NCBI RefSeq assembly: GCF_030867095.1 | Contig: NC_081833.1 | Coordinates: 75,273,395-75,337,394 of the forward strand | Origin: Alligator mississippiensis | Taxonomy: Eukaryota; Chordata; Crocodylia; Alligatoridae | Direction of reading: 5' to 3' | DNA: 64,000 nucleotides | In this document: in pieces, positions 36,501-48,500 of the stretch | How the letters are laid out: every line of letters starts with the position of its first letter | Numbering within the stretch: position 1 is the first letter of the stretch | Notes under the pieces: model-generated | What the model saw: the letters and a program-made list of their open reading frames with translations, nothing else | What the model was told of the DNA's origin: nothing | Database searches by the model: none | Translations under genes and position numbers: made by a program

Positions 36501-39500
36501 CTCGCCTGCCTGGGGGCTGTCAGCTTGGGGGCCAGCACTGGAAACCCCATCCTGATGGATGGCCTGGCCCACCGAGCAGGTGCCCCCCGCAATGTGGGAC
36601 GTGGAGGCAGCGCCAGGGCATGCTGACGGGGCTGTGATTGCACCCGGCAGCTGGGGGCTCTCGTCTGCCTGAGCCTGGCCCCGCTCCCACCCATGCTAGT
36701 GGGGAGGCTGCGTTGCAACGGCAGCAGAGAGGCCCTGATTGAGGGGTGAAGGCTTCTGCCATCTCCCTGCCTGGGTCTTCCCGTTCTCCCCCATTAAAAG
36801 ACCCCCAAGCTGGGGACAGCAGGGCAAAGAGAAGCAGGGCTCCTCCACCAGCAGCTGCGGGGCAAGGGGGCTGGCGCTGGGCACAGGAGCCGGCCCTGCT
36901 GGCTTTGCCCCAGGGGTTTGCAGCAGCCAGGCTGCTCCAGCCCAGGCGCGGGGGAGCGGTGTAAGCTGGGCCTGGTGTTACATCAGGGAAATGTTTCCTC
37001 CAGCTCTAGCTCCATGACAAGATGGAGAGCGGGCAGCCCCTTGCAGACCGCCCCTTCCCCATGAAAACACAGGACCAGTGGGCCAGGAGCGTGCAGGGCA
37101 AGCAGGGCAGGAGCAGGCCCCCATCCCACCTGGGCTCCCCCCCCAGCCAGCAAGAGGGTGGTGCATCTGGGGGGCATTTCCTAGGAAGGCAGAGAGCAGC
37201 AGAGACCAGGGGCATGGAGCCAAGGGGAAGTGACCCAGCGGCTGCTACCAACACCTGTATCCCCTCCGCATGGGCAGAGGGAGCTGAAGAAATGGGCGGG
37301 GGCGATGGACCCCAGGCTCTGACATGCTTGTGGATATGATCGTGATGTCACGGAGGGACTCTGATGACCTCATGGCAGAGGCCAGCTAGCAGTGACTGTG
37401 TCTTGGGTGGCAGCAAGGGCAGGAGGGGAGCGGGGACCAGGCTGGAGCTGGGCCTGGCGCGAGGGGGTGGCACTCCAGGCTGCCAAACCAGGGGGTGCCC
37501 CCGCCTTACTCACAGTTGTGTCCCAGCAGCTGGCCCAAGCCGGGCACTGTGTAGAGGCATATCTGGAAGACCAGATGGGCGAGGAGGAAGAGGATGCTGG
37601 TGCCTAGGAGAGCTCGCAGGAGGCGCCCGGTGTGACCTAGGAGACAAACCATCCTCGTTGCTGCCTTCACCCTTGTCCACTACACGGGCCCTTCACGGTG
37701 GGCAGAGAGAGTGGCATGGGTGGGGGGATTGCAGCTCATCCCGGGCTCCAATTATCCCAGCACTCAAGGAGTTGCTCAAGCCCTGACCAGTGGAGCTGGT
37801 GAAGTCCATGCTCCCAGCAACAGGCAGTTCACCGCAGCAGCTAAGCCGGCCCTGGGGTGAGATCCCAGCCTCCAGACACCGACTATCCCGCGGGCACCAT
37901 GTGTCTGGCCAGCACCCCCAGCACACGGGGAAGTGCCCGCAGCCTGCCAGGCAGCCCCTCCATGCCATGAAGGGCTCCACTGTCCCACCTCCAGTGGCCT
38001 TCGACAGGGAGCGCAGCCCCAATTAGCCACAGCCCTGCTGCAGTTTGGTTAGAACATGCACCACACACGCACACGCATGCCCCCACATGCGTGCCCATGC
38101 ACACACAGATGCATACATGCACATGCAAGGACACGTGTATGCACATACACACTGGTGCGCACATACATGTGCATGAATACATGCATACACATACACGGGT
38201 TCACACACAAACCCATATATGCACACACACACATGGGTGCACACATACACTTGCATGGACCCATGAATATATGCACACACAGGTGCACACACATACACAG
38301 ACCCATGCATGTACAGTCCACATGGGTGAACACAAACACATGCATGGACCCATGTACGCACACAGCCACAGGTGCACCCATATGCACATGGACCCATGCA
38401 TGTACACACACGCACACAAACACATCCATGCACACACACACGGCAACTTGAAAAGGCAAACCTGCGGGGGTTGATTTGCAAATGATTTGCACATGTAACG
38501 CTGGACCCGCACACCCTAGAGCCACAGCCAAAGCGGGCACTGGAAGCAGAGGAGGCACGTGCCCCTGCCCAGCCGCAACAGCCCCCAGGAGCTCTGGGCA
38601 GCAGGCCAAGGGCCTCCACATGTACACACACATATGTATGCATGTATGCGCACACCCAGCTGCCTGGAAACAAGAGGGCGACGGGCTGCGAGGAGCAGAG
38701 CCTCACAGTACCCCAGCAATGCAGGGAAGGACTGCAACCCCGCCTTCCCATCCCTATTGACAGGAAAACTGAGGCACCGCACCATGCAAGGAGTCCAGGC
38801 CTGCCTGGGAGGCCTGGCTGGCCCCCCAGCTCCTGAGGAAGCTGCAGCAGGACCCAGCCTCCCTGCTCGGGGCCTGACCCCGCACCCGCCCCCTCCCGCA
38901 GCCCACACAAATGAAACCCAGCTGGGCTCCCGCGGCCTGCCAGCGCGGACAGCCCCGCGGTCCAGCCCCGGGCCGAGCCAGCGTGGAATTTTCCAGGCGT
39001 GAGCTGCCAGGTGAGGCCACCGCTGACAAATCCCCCCGCGGCCGCCCCCGTCAGACCTTCCACCAGCTGCGCAGCCCCCTGCGCTCGCCGCCATGGCTCC
39101 TCGTGCCAAGGATGCTACAGGCAGAGAGCTCACACTTTCCTCTCCTCGGCTGGAAAAGCAGCGCTGGCGGGGGGCGGGGAGCCGGCTAGGCCAGGGGAGC
39201 GGAGTTTGGGCTGCGTTTGGGCTGTTTTCTAGCCTCTTCCCTGTTTTCCTGGAAGCCAGCGTGCAGCGGGAGCCCACTGCGCTGGCACATGAAATATTCA
39301 AGGGAGCTTTGAGTAGCCGCCAGCTCCCGGGCTACAGCTTGTCCTGGCTGCAGCAGGCCGTGGGCCCCAATCCTGCATGCCGGTGGGAGCACGTTAACGC
39401 CCCAATGCATCCCCTGCAGGGACCCTCGCCCAAGAGCTCCCCTGCACCAGCAGCAGACAGCAGCAACAGCGAAGCCCATGGGGCTGGTCCCAGATGCCCC

Positions 39501-42500
39501 ACGTAGAGGTCCTGGAGAAGGACAGGGGGGCACCGCACAGCAGAGCCCAGCCCGGCCCCGTGGCCACGGCCCCGCTCTGAGGTTTCCGGCTAATGTGCCT
39601 GGGGTTTGGAAGCCGCCATTTCCAAGTGAGGAGCCTATTAATAGATGGGCCGGGCTATAATTAACAGCGGTCCAGCCGCCAGTGAGCCACCGCGCGCCGA
39701 GACCCGCGAGCGGCTCAGCCCAGGAGAAACCGCAGAGGAAGGAGCCAGGCACCGCGATCGGACGGCACGCAGCCCCCTCGGCCTAAAAATACCCCCATGA
39801 ACCCGGTGCCCAGCCTGAGGGCAGCCTGGGCTGGGATCCAGAGGCAGAGGGGGCCCAACTCGGGACACTGGAGGGCATCAGCCCTGTCCCCAGGCACCAG
39901 GATCCATGCTGCCACCCAGCCAGGGCAGCTGAGATACCAGCTCTGGGCTGGACCCAGCCGGGGTGGGGGTGCTATAGTGTAGACAGGGCTCAGGCGCACC
40001 TCCTGGCCTGGCCCCTGCAGCTGGGGAATGGGGCCCCTGAGCTTTGCCATGCACGGATATAGCCCTCGTGAAGGTCTGCGTGCCTGAGCCCCACCTCTAC
40101 GATGGCCAAGGCTTGCCACGGAAATGCTAATAGCCCTGTCCCCCACCCCGGCTGCCCGGCTCCACTTGTGCTGGACTCACAGAAATCAGAGCCGGGACAG
40201 GGACCTGTGCTGCGTCACGTCAGCTCGTTCAGGGGCCAGGGCTGCTCCCTGCCAGCCCCTCTGCAAGGGGAGACCATTCCTAGGCCTGCTGGAGCCCCAA
40301 GGACCCCGTTCCTCCCCCCGATCCCTGCCGTGGGCTCACAGGAGAAGGCAGGCGAGCTCTGGGAGAGGACGTGCCCACTGAGCACCAGTCCAGAGCCTGG
40401 AACAGCGCCCGGCTGTGTCAGCAGAAAGGCAGAGGTGAGACGCCCAGCCTGGGATCAGCCACACGAACCGTTGCAGCTGCTGGGCTATGTGTCAAAGCCT
40501 CTGCGCTGCTGGCAGGGATGGGGGAGTCTCTCTGGGCTCAGCAGAAGGGGTCTGGGCTGCACTTGGGGTTGTAGGGCACACCTGGCTGCATGCAGGTGAT
40601 GGAGGGGGGTGCTGAGGAGCACAACCCAGGTCTTTCTGGGCTAGAACCCAGGGCCAGGCCTGTGCCTAACCACTGGTCCCCACTGCTCTCATGGGGACTT
40701 CAACTGGTCTGCAGCTCACCCCAGACAGGGTGTGCCCCCCGCAGCCCTGCACCAGGCTGGGCTCAGCTCAAGGAATAGCATTCGCCCTGGGCATAGAAAG
40801 GGAGCAATGCCGAGCATGTATGCGTCTGGGCAAGGGGCACCTGCTGCAGTCAGGATGCACGGACAGACGGATGGACGGGCCCGGCGCAGGCCTTACCTCG
40901 GATGGTGCGCTCGGTGGGTCCCTGGAACCAGGGCAGGAGCAGCAGGTAGAGCAGGTAGACGAGGGACAGGGCGTTGACCCGGAAGAGGCAGGCTGCGGAG
41001 AGAAAACCAGGGTGGGTTAGCTGGGGGTGCACGGTGCTGCCCATGCACACGCACCCCCTCAACGGACAGTGGGGCTCAGCGAGCATGGGAGGGGGCAATT
41101 TCCTGATGCCACCCCTGCCATCCCCTGATGCCAAGCAGAGGCAGGGCAGTCCCCCTGTGTGCCATAGCCCCTGTACTACAAGCACAGACTCGCCCCAACC
41201 TGCTAAGAGGGGAAGCAGCTTGCCCAAAGCCATGGAGGGGGATGAGGGCAGGGCTGAGAACGGGACCCGGTGGAGCCGTCTGCACCGTGGAGCTCAAGAG
41301 ACCGCATGATGCAGCCATGCTGGAGGCATGGGGCTGCTATACCCCAGTGCCGGCGCTGGCCAGGCACGCCAGGGCACAGCCCTAGGGGCAAGGTCATGGA
41401 GTGGCTGGACCGGGGCTGGGGGAGAGAACAGAGCCAGCCCCAGACCCACAGGGAGAAAGGTGCCACAGGGTATCTAGCGGGGGAAAAGCCATCCTGGGAC
41501 AGTGCCCGGGCCTGTCACAAAGCAGCTGTGCCTAACAGCTGTGCTGGTCTGCGGCCAGGCCTGGCTCCTGCTTTGGGAACTGTCCTGTGCCACCAGTTCC
41601 TAGCAGTGCCAGGGCCCACGCGCCCCGCGGGAGTGCCCGCCTGGCTTCCCTGCCCACAGCCCCAGGCCTCCTGCCTCTGTGCTGCACGGACACGTGGACG
41701 GAGAGAGGGGAGATGGATGGACAGAGACACAAATGCAGGGCAGGGAGTAGCTAGACCCATTCAACAAGGGAAGACCCCAGCAACCAACCCCACTGCCTGG
41801 ACTGTCCAGTGCAACTCTGTCTCCCACCGTGCCTGGCGTGCCAGCAATGAGCATGCCAGACCCGTGCCAGGCGGGTTTCACTTCCCTGCCTGCAACAGCT
41901 GCTGCAGAGAGACCACGAGGAGGGTCCACGGGAGCGAGAAAGCAGGAGAATTTTGCAATCTCAGTTCTGAGAAACGCCCGAGGCGCCCAGCTTGACCCTT
42001 TGCCTGCCAGGGTTTCCTCCTCTGACCAGTCAACGGGCACCCGGGGCAGGAAAAGACACGGGGCAGCCAGCTGCGATAATGCCCCATGCCCCTGCAAAGC
42101 CAGGGCAATGCACCTGGCCTGTCCCTACCCTGCCCAACACGGGGTCCTTCCCAACAGGGTCCCCAGCATTGACCTGGTGCAGCAGAGGGGCAGGGAGGTT
42201 GCTTGCCTCAGGGCTTCGGCTTATTTTTAGCGAAGGCCAGGGCGATGTGAGCATGGGTTTGTCTCTCCATCCCCCTTGCTGTTTACCAGGCCAGCCAGTT
42301 GCCGGCTCAAGGGCAGGGCTGCCGCACCGACACCCCCGCACGTGCCAGCGCTAATTGGGGCAACCACGACAGCAGCCCGGAGCAGCACCGCCGGTTCGAC
42401 CTGCTGCAAGCGATGCCGGGCCCAGGACACCAGGCGTGTCCGGCTTCCCGCAGGCACATGCCCATGCATGCACACGGAGTGGCGGGACCTGCTTTCTCCA

Positions 42501-45500
42501 GGGGAGGGAGGAACACGGGAGCCAGCGGCTGACCCGGAAATGCCGGGAACCAGCTCCAACTGGGGCAAAGCATCCCAGGCCCAGAGCAGGGCGGCGAAAA
42601 CATACACCAACAGGGCCCCACCCAGCGCCACGCGTGCCATGCTGGGGTGGGGGGGAGGGGAATCAAGGCTCCAGGAGGGGGGCACAGAGGACGTGCCAAC
42701 AGCAGGGCAGGTAGCAAGCAGCAGGCTCAGAGAGGTGGGCATGAAGGGTGGACCTCCAGTGCCCGCCGGGGATGGCATCCAGCATCCAGCTCCCCACCTG
42801 TCCTGGGCCCAATCCTGATCCCCAGACCAGGTGGGGGCACACAGGGGTGCTCGGTATCCAGCCTCTCCCCTATAAAGCCTCAGGGGGGCACGTGCCACCC
42901 CATCCTGCACTGTCGTCGGGCTGGGAGCATGAGCTAGGGGCTGGCTCAGGCACCCCCCGGGCGCCGGCCACCCCAAAGGGGGTTGGGTGGGGTTGTCCAT
43001 GGGGTGGGGAGGGCCGGCAGCGTCTGGCTCTCCCCGGCAGCACGAACTCCCTGACTGCATGACTGATGCAAGGCATGAGCTCATGGAGCAAATATGCCTG
43101 CCCCAGTGCCAGCAGCGCCGTGGAGGGGAGAGCCCTTCCCTGATGCTGCAAGCAGCTCCGGCTCATGCACACACCCCCACCTCCTCCCACAGATTGGGCA
43201 CGGCCTCGGCACCCCCACATCCCAGAGCCAGGCAGCCAAGGTATTCTCCCCCGCCTATAGGAACAAGTCCGTCCCAGAGCAAGCTCCCTCATCGCTCCCC
43301 AGAGGTGGCTGCATTATGGAGAGGAGGTGACCGGGCTGCTCCAGGCTCTCAGACACGCAGGGCATGCTAGTCCCAGTTTGCAAAGCTCTGGACGGGGATA
43401 AATGCATTGCAGCTGGGGGGAGACAGAACTTGTCTGCAATCCCTGCCCCCTCCCAGGACAATGCCGGCTCCGGACAGGATGTGGCTCAATCCAGGACATC
43501 CCGGGCAGGGCAGCGCAAGCCTGGCTGGCAAAGGGGAGGCTTCCTGCATGGTCCCAGGGCTTTTAGCAGAGCCAAGAGCAGCTCCCACCCCCCTTGCTAG
43601 CAGCTAGGAGGGAGCCCGAGAGCCCCTGCCCCCAGGACCGAGCAGCCAAGGCAGTGACCCCTGCCCTGCACAGGCCCTGGAGGATGTTTATAAAGCAGCC
43701 GTGGGGAGCCGAGCCAGCTGGACCCCGGCCAGGCTCATGTCGCCCACCCGCAGCTGAGAGCCCGGGGGGGGGGGGACACAGCACCAGCCACACTCGGGCA
43801 CCCAGGCCTGCGAGGAAATGCATGCCACGGAGCAAGAGGGGCACCGCCTCCATGCCGGGCAGGGGCTTGGATGAGTCTAGACCAGGTGTCAGAGGTGAGA
43901 AGGGCCAGTGAGATGGGGACAAACCAAGGCTTTGGGCAGCCAGAGGCAATGCCATTGCCCTGCAAAGCTGCAGCTGCTCTGAGCAAGCCAGAGGTGCCTG
44001 GCGGGGAGGGGAGGGGAGGCAGAGCCCCATCCGTGAGTATCCTCCAGGCAGCACTGTATGGCACCATGGAGGCCAGGAGGGCCCCTGCCTCTTCCTGTGC
44101 TCAAGACACCCGGCACGAAGGACCACGGGCTTGTCCCTGCCTGGTCTCTCCCTCCAGCAAGAGAGCCCGCCCTGCCATAGCCCAGAGCGGGACCGGACAC
44201 CCAGCAAAGGGGTGTCAGACCCCAGCCCACAGCCCCCGCGGTGCCACCCTGTGCTGGATGCTGGCGCCAGTCGAGAACAGGTCACGAATGCAGGGCCAGC
44301 CGGGCAGCTGGGCCACGGGCCGCGTGCCAGGCTCTTGCACAGTCCTGCAATTGAACTCCAGAACAAGCTGCGTCACGGGGCATCACATGGGCCGGCCGGC
44401 TGGGCCGGGAGGGGGATGCTGCATTGTCAGAAGTGGCGCTGGGAACCGGCCGAGCAAGTTATGGAGCCAGGAGCCTCCAGTGCCTTGAGAAATGGCCCCG
44501 GGGGTGGAGCGGGGAGGGGAAGGGGTGTCAGCATTTCTCACTGGCTCCAGATCCAGCCTGGCCCCAGCTGCGAGGGGACAACGGCAAACCTTTGGCTGCC
44601 CCCAGGACCCATGCTCCAGCAGGCAGCCACGAGCAGGCATTACACCCCCCTTGCAACCAGCCAGCAAGGAGCAAAGTCCTGCTGGTCACAGTGCCGAGCC
44701 GGACTGGTGCTGAGCCCCACGCGGGTGCTGCAGGCTCGGGCAGGTGACGGCCGCACTGATGGTGCAGAGAGCGGGGTCAGGCACAGCGCGGGGCTGCATC
44801 CTGGCACGGGGCCCAGCCGTGCCCAGTAAGGGAGCCTGGGGCTGTGGCCTCCTCTCACGTGGCCCCGGGGGATTTGGGAGAACGGCGGGGACTGGCGACA
44901 TGCAGCTTAACCTGCTGCGGCGGCGCCGAGACGGTGACGAGAGTCCAGGCAGCCCCAGCTGCACCCGGGGGCCAGCCTCACCTCAGGGTGGGGGCACTGG
45001 CCAGGCTCTTGGCCCCATGTTGAGGATGGCCGGTCAGCCCTCGCAGCAGCTACCCTGCCAGGACGGTGTCAGCCCTTTCCTGGCAGACAAGGTTCTTTGG
45101 GTGAATCTGATAGCTTTTATTAGACCAACTTAAATAGCTGGAAAAATTTTTAAGCGAGCTTTCCGGACATAGGCAGACAAAGAACCTTGTCTGCCTATGT
45201 CCTTGGACCAACACGGCTGCAACCTGCACCCTCAGCCCTTTGCTGACCTTGCAGGTACTAGCAAAGCGGCCGGAGCCGGTCAGCAATGTCGCCCTCACTC
45301 ACAGTCCAGGTAGAGGTCGGACCCCCTGGGTACTGCTCACCCCTGGGGCTGCATGTGCATGGGGACACCCGGAGAAGGCACCCCAGCTCGGGTACAGGAG
45401 GGCAGCCAGGCCTGGACGCCTCCAGGGACTGAAACCTGAGCTGGAAACAGGGCTGGCAAGGCGACGGCATCAGTCACCGCCAGCAAGCTGCCCAGAGAGT

Positions 45501-48500
45501 AGTTCCCAGCTGGAGGCTGGGCTCCGTCCCCCGCTCCAAGAAGCCAGCCCCGCGCTCCGGGAAGGTTCCTGCAGCCGGGTCCAGGGCTCCTGACACCTCT
45601 CCTGCCATCTCCTGCATTAACAAGCAGCAGTTTTCATGCATGTATTTCCACAGATCCTCTCCCCCACTTGCCACGTCCTGGGCCTAGATCTGCTCCTGAC
45701 CACTCCAGCTCCTCTTCCCAACTTGGCCTGGGTTTTCAAGGGAAGGATTTGCAAGACACGTGACATCTCTCCGGAGCCTACAGAGCTGCTTGCAATGCCC
45801 TTGCACCCAAGAGACGGATGCTGGCATGCTGGCTCGCTGGAGACAGCACATGCTGCAGCAGACACCACCCTCCCCGCCGGCCCCACACCTCATGAGAGAT
45901 GCCAGCTAACCGAGGGAGACGTCCTACACACGGAGAGCAGCAGAGCCGGGGTTTCCGTCGCCTGCTGAGTCACATCGAGAGGCTCAGCAGGGAGCGCAGG
46001 AAGCAGACAGCCGCTGCGAGAGGTTTCACAACCACAACAGGCTTTGGGTTGGTCTGAAGCGACCCAACTGCCCAGCCAGGGCTCCGGATGCTTATCTAGG
46101 GGACAGCCCTGTCTACCGAACTAACCGGTCTCCGGCAGCTCCCTGGCTCTCGGGGGGGGTCTCCCCGCCTGGCGCTGGACTGGCAAGACCCTGCGTCGCT
46201 CACGGAGCCGACACCGCAGCAGCCAGAGGTGGTTCTCAACCCAGGCGGGGTGCCTGGGAGCACTTTCAAGCCGGGCTATGCCACGGCAGCACCGCTAGCA
46301 TGCAAACATGACTCCCACCACAAACCCGGAGATTTCTAACAGGAACCTGGGGTCTGTCCGAGTCCTTTGCACCACAAGCAACTGCTTTTGTGCTTTTCTG
46401 GAGGCAAAAAAAAGAAAAGTGAGAACTAAGAGCTGGCACTTTCCAAGGGGTACTTTCTAAGAGTCTACCTAGGGTGCCTCCTGCCTAAACAGGTTGAGAA
46501 GCACCAGCTAGCACCATGCCAGCAGCCGGAAGTCTGCAAAGGGGCTCCTCCCTCCCGCTCAGGCAGGATGAGCTCCAGCAAGCAGGACCCAGCATCATTG
46601 CGAAGGGTTAATCCCTGGCTGGGGGCTGGCAGCCCCCGGGCGCTTGGATTCCTGAACGACTTTTCTGTGCAAAGCGAGGAATTGATTGAAGCTGGGCGCT
46701 GGCTCGGCCAGCCAGAACGCACCTCGCAAGCCTTCCCCGGGGCTGCTGCTGCGTGTTGGGGGTGGGGAGGAGGGGGGGACATCCCCGGTCCCATCAGCAG
46801 CTCCACGTGGCCGGACAGTCCCCGCCAGCATGCGGCTGGGCTGAGTCAGCTCGGAGAGGCAGCTGCTGCAAAGCGAAGCCGCAAGACACAAGTGCAGCTC
46901 CTCCCCTGGCATTGCCAAGAGGTCGCAACTCCCCGCGCTGGGTGCCACGTGCTGGCAGGGCAAGGAAGACTCGTCTCGGCCTGCCCCAGCCCCACGCTGG
47001 CCTCTGCTCTCGAGGCTTTGCATCGTGGCACAGCCACCCCTCTCAACCACAGCGTGCAAACCACGGCGCTCCAGGCTCCCAGCGCAGCAACCCGCTCCCC
47101 AAAGGTGCCAGGCTGAGTTTGTAGGACCCAGACCAGGCTGTGCACGGAGCCACGTGCCCATGTACGTGTCCCCAGCACCTCCAATCCATGTCAGGCTATG
47201 AGGCTGAGGCTGGGTGCAGTTAACCCAAGCCAGACACGTCTTGGCTTCACACGCGTTTGTGCACAGACCGGCATCGGACAACAGAGACAAGCACGAGCCC
47301 GACTCACTCCACTGAGAGACATGGGCAGGAGGCAGCAGGAGTGCTTGGCACACCTGGCAGCCCACCCAGGCCCTGCTGCTCACCTGTGAGTGCAGGGGCG
47401 GCTCAAAATGCCCATATCCCAGCCAGCCCCTCCCCATCTCAGAAGAAAACCCCTCTCGCCCAGCAGAGAAGAGACAAGCAGCATCCCTGGTTCCCGCACA
47501 GCCCCGTGCAGCCACGTCTGACCCGGTAGAGCTCAGCCCATAGGGCAGCACCCGGCATGGAGCCCAGACTGGCTGCCTGGAGAGCGATCGTGGGGCATCC
47601 CGAGAGGGCGGCGGGGGGGACCGTGTCCCCCAGCAGCTGATGGCCTGGGAGGCAGCACCTGCATTGGAGTGGGATGCATGGATGTGGTGGGGTCCTGCTG
47701 ACATCGGGCACATGGGTGGGCAGGTGGCTCTACCCGGGACATGGGACACGGTGGCACTGGGCCTTCCCAGCCAACTCTGCCCTGGCAGCATGGTCAGGGT
47801 CACAGAGAAGCGGGGCTGGAAGGAGCATTGGCCCAGTCCCCATCACCAGCTGGGGCTGCAGCCAAGACCCAGTGCCCCTGGAAGAGGCTTTAACAAAACC
47901 CTGATGCATGTAGCAGAGAAAGGAGGGGGAGAGGGGTTCCTCCCAGCCCCACATGGCAGCCAGCAAAGCCCAGTAGCCTGGGAAATCCTCCCAGCAGAGC
48001 AGAGGTCGCAGCACTAGCAGCAGCATCTCCCGAGGCACGAACCAGGGGAAGACAAGCACTCTCAGATGCACAAGGGATGTCCCTCCTGCATCGCGCGGGG
48101 GGGAGCCCCGGCCAAACAGCAGACCGCAGCCCCCAGAGCCCCTCTGAGCTCTTGTCCCTGCGGTGCAGGCTGGGGCCTGGAGTGGTGCTGAAGCCACGTG
48201 GCTTGGCCTGGCTGGACACGTCCCGAATGGGGCAGGTGCTGCACTTGTGAGCGAGCATGAACGCACGAGGCAGGGACAAAATGGGACAGCCGTGCCCTGG
48301 CTGTTGCATGGGGTGGGAGCCCTGGCTGCAGCCACGAGCTGGCTTCTGCGGACACTTCCTCAGTGCCCAGAAAGTGCTTGACCCCTCGGACACCGAGGGC
48401 AACCAGAGAGCCCCATGGACAAGAGAGCATGGGATAACAGGTTTCTCCGTGGAACAGACCGCATCTCCTGTGGCACGAGCCCCAGGCCGAAGGAGTGAGG

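Larger units (their letters stand above)
37637..40896 (-). other. PIEZO1 intron 2
   Basis: Intron of 3260 nt. It contains the CA-rich tract at 38050-38445, a smaller one at 38619-38655, two MIR-like relics (38740-38790 and about 40600-40690) and a less repetitive stretch at about 39230-39680. That last stretch includes the MEF2-type palindrome at 39635-39644. No exon is supported. The long minus-strand frames here arise from the CA repeat. Confidence 0.7.

Noticed and set aside
38023-39063. Open frame of 346 codons with Cys/Val/His repeats
   Set aside because: It is a translation of the CA-rich simple repeat.
46595-47803. Open frame of 402 codons on the minus strand in PIEZO1 intron 1
   Set aside because: No recognisable domain, no splice logic and no conserved start; expected by chance in GC-rich DNA. 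A protein search would be needed to revive it.
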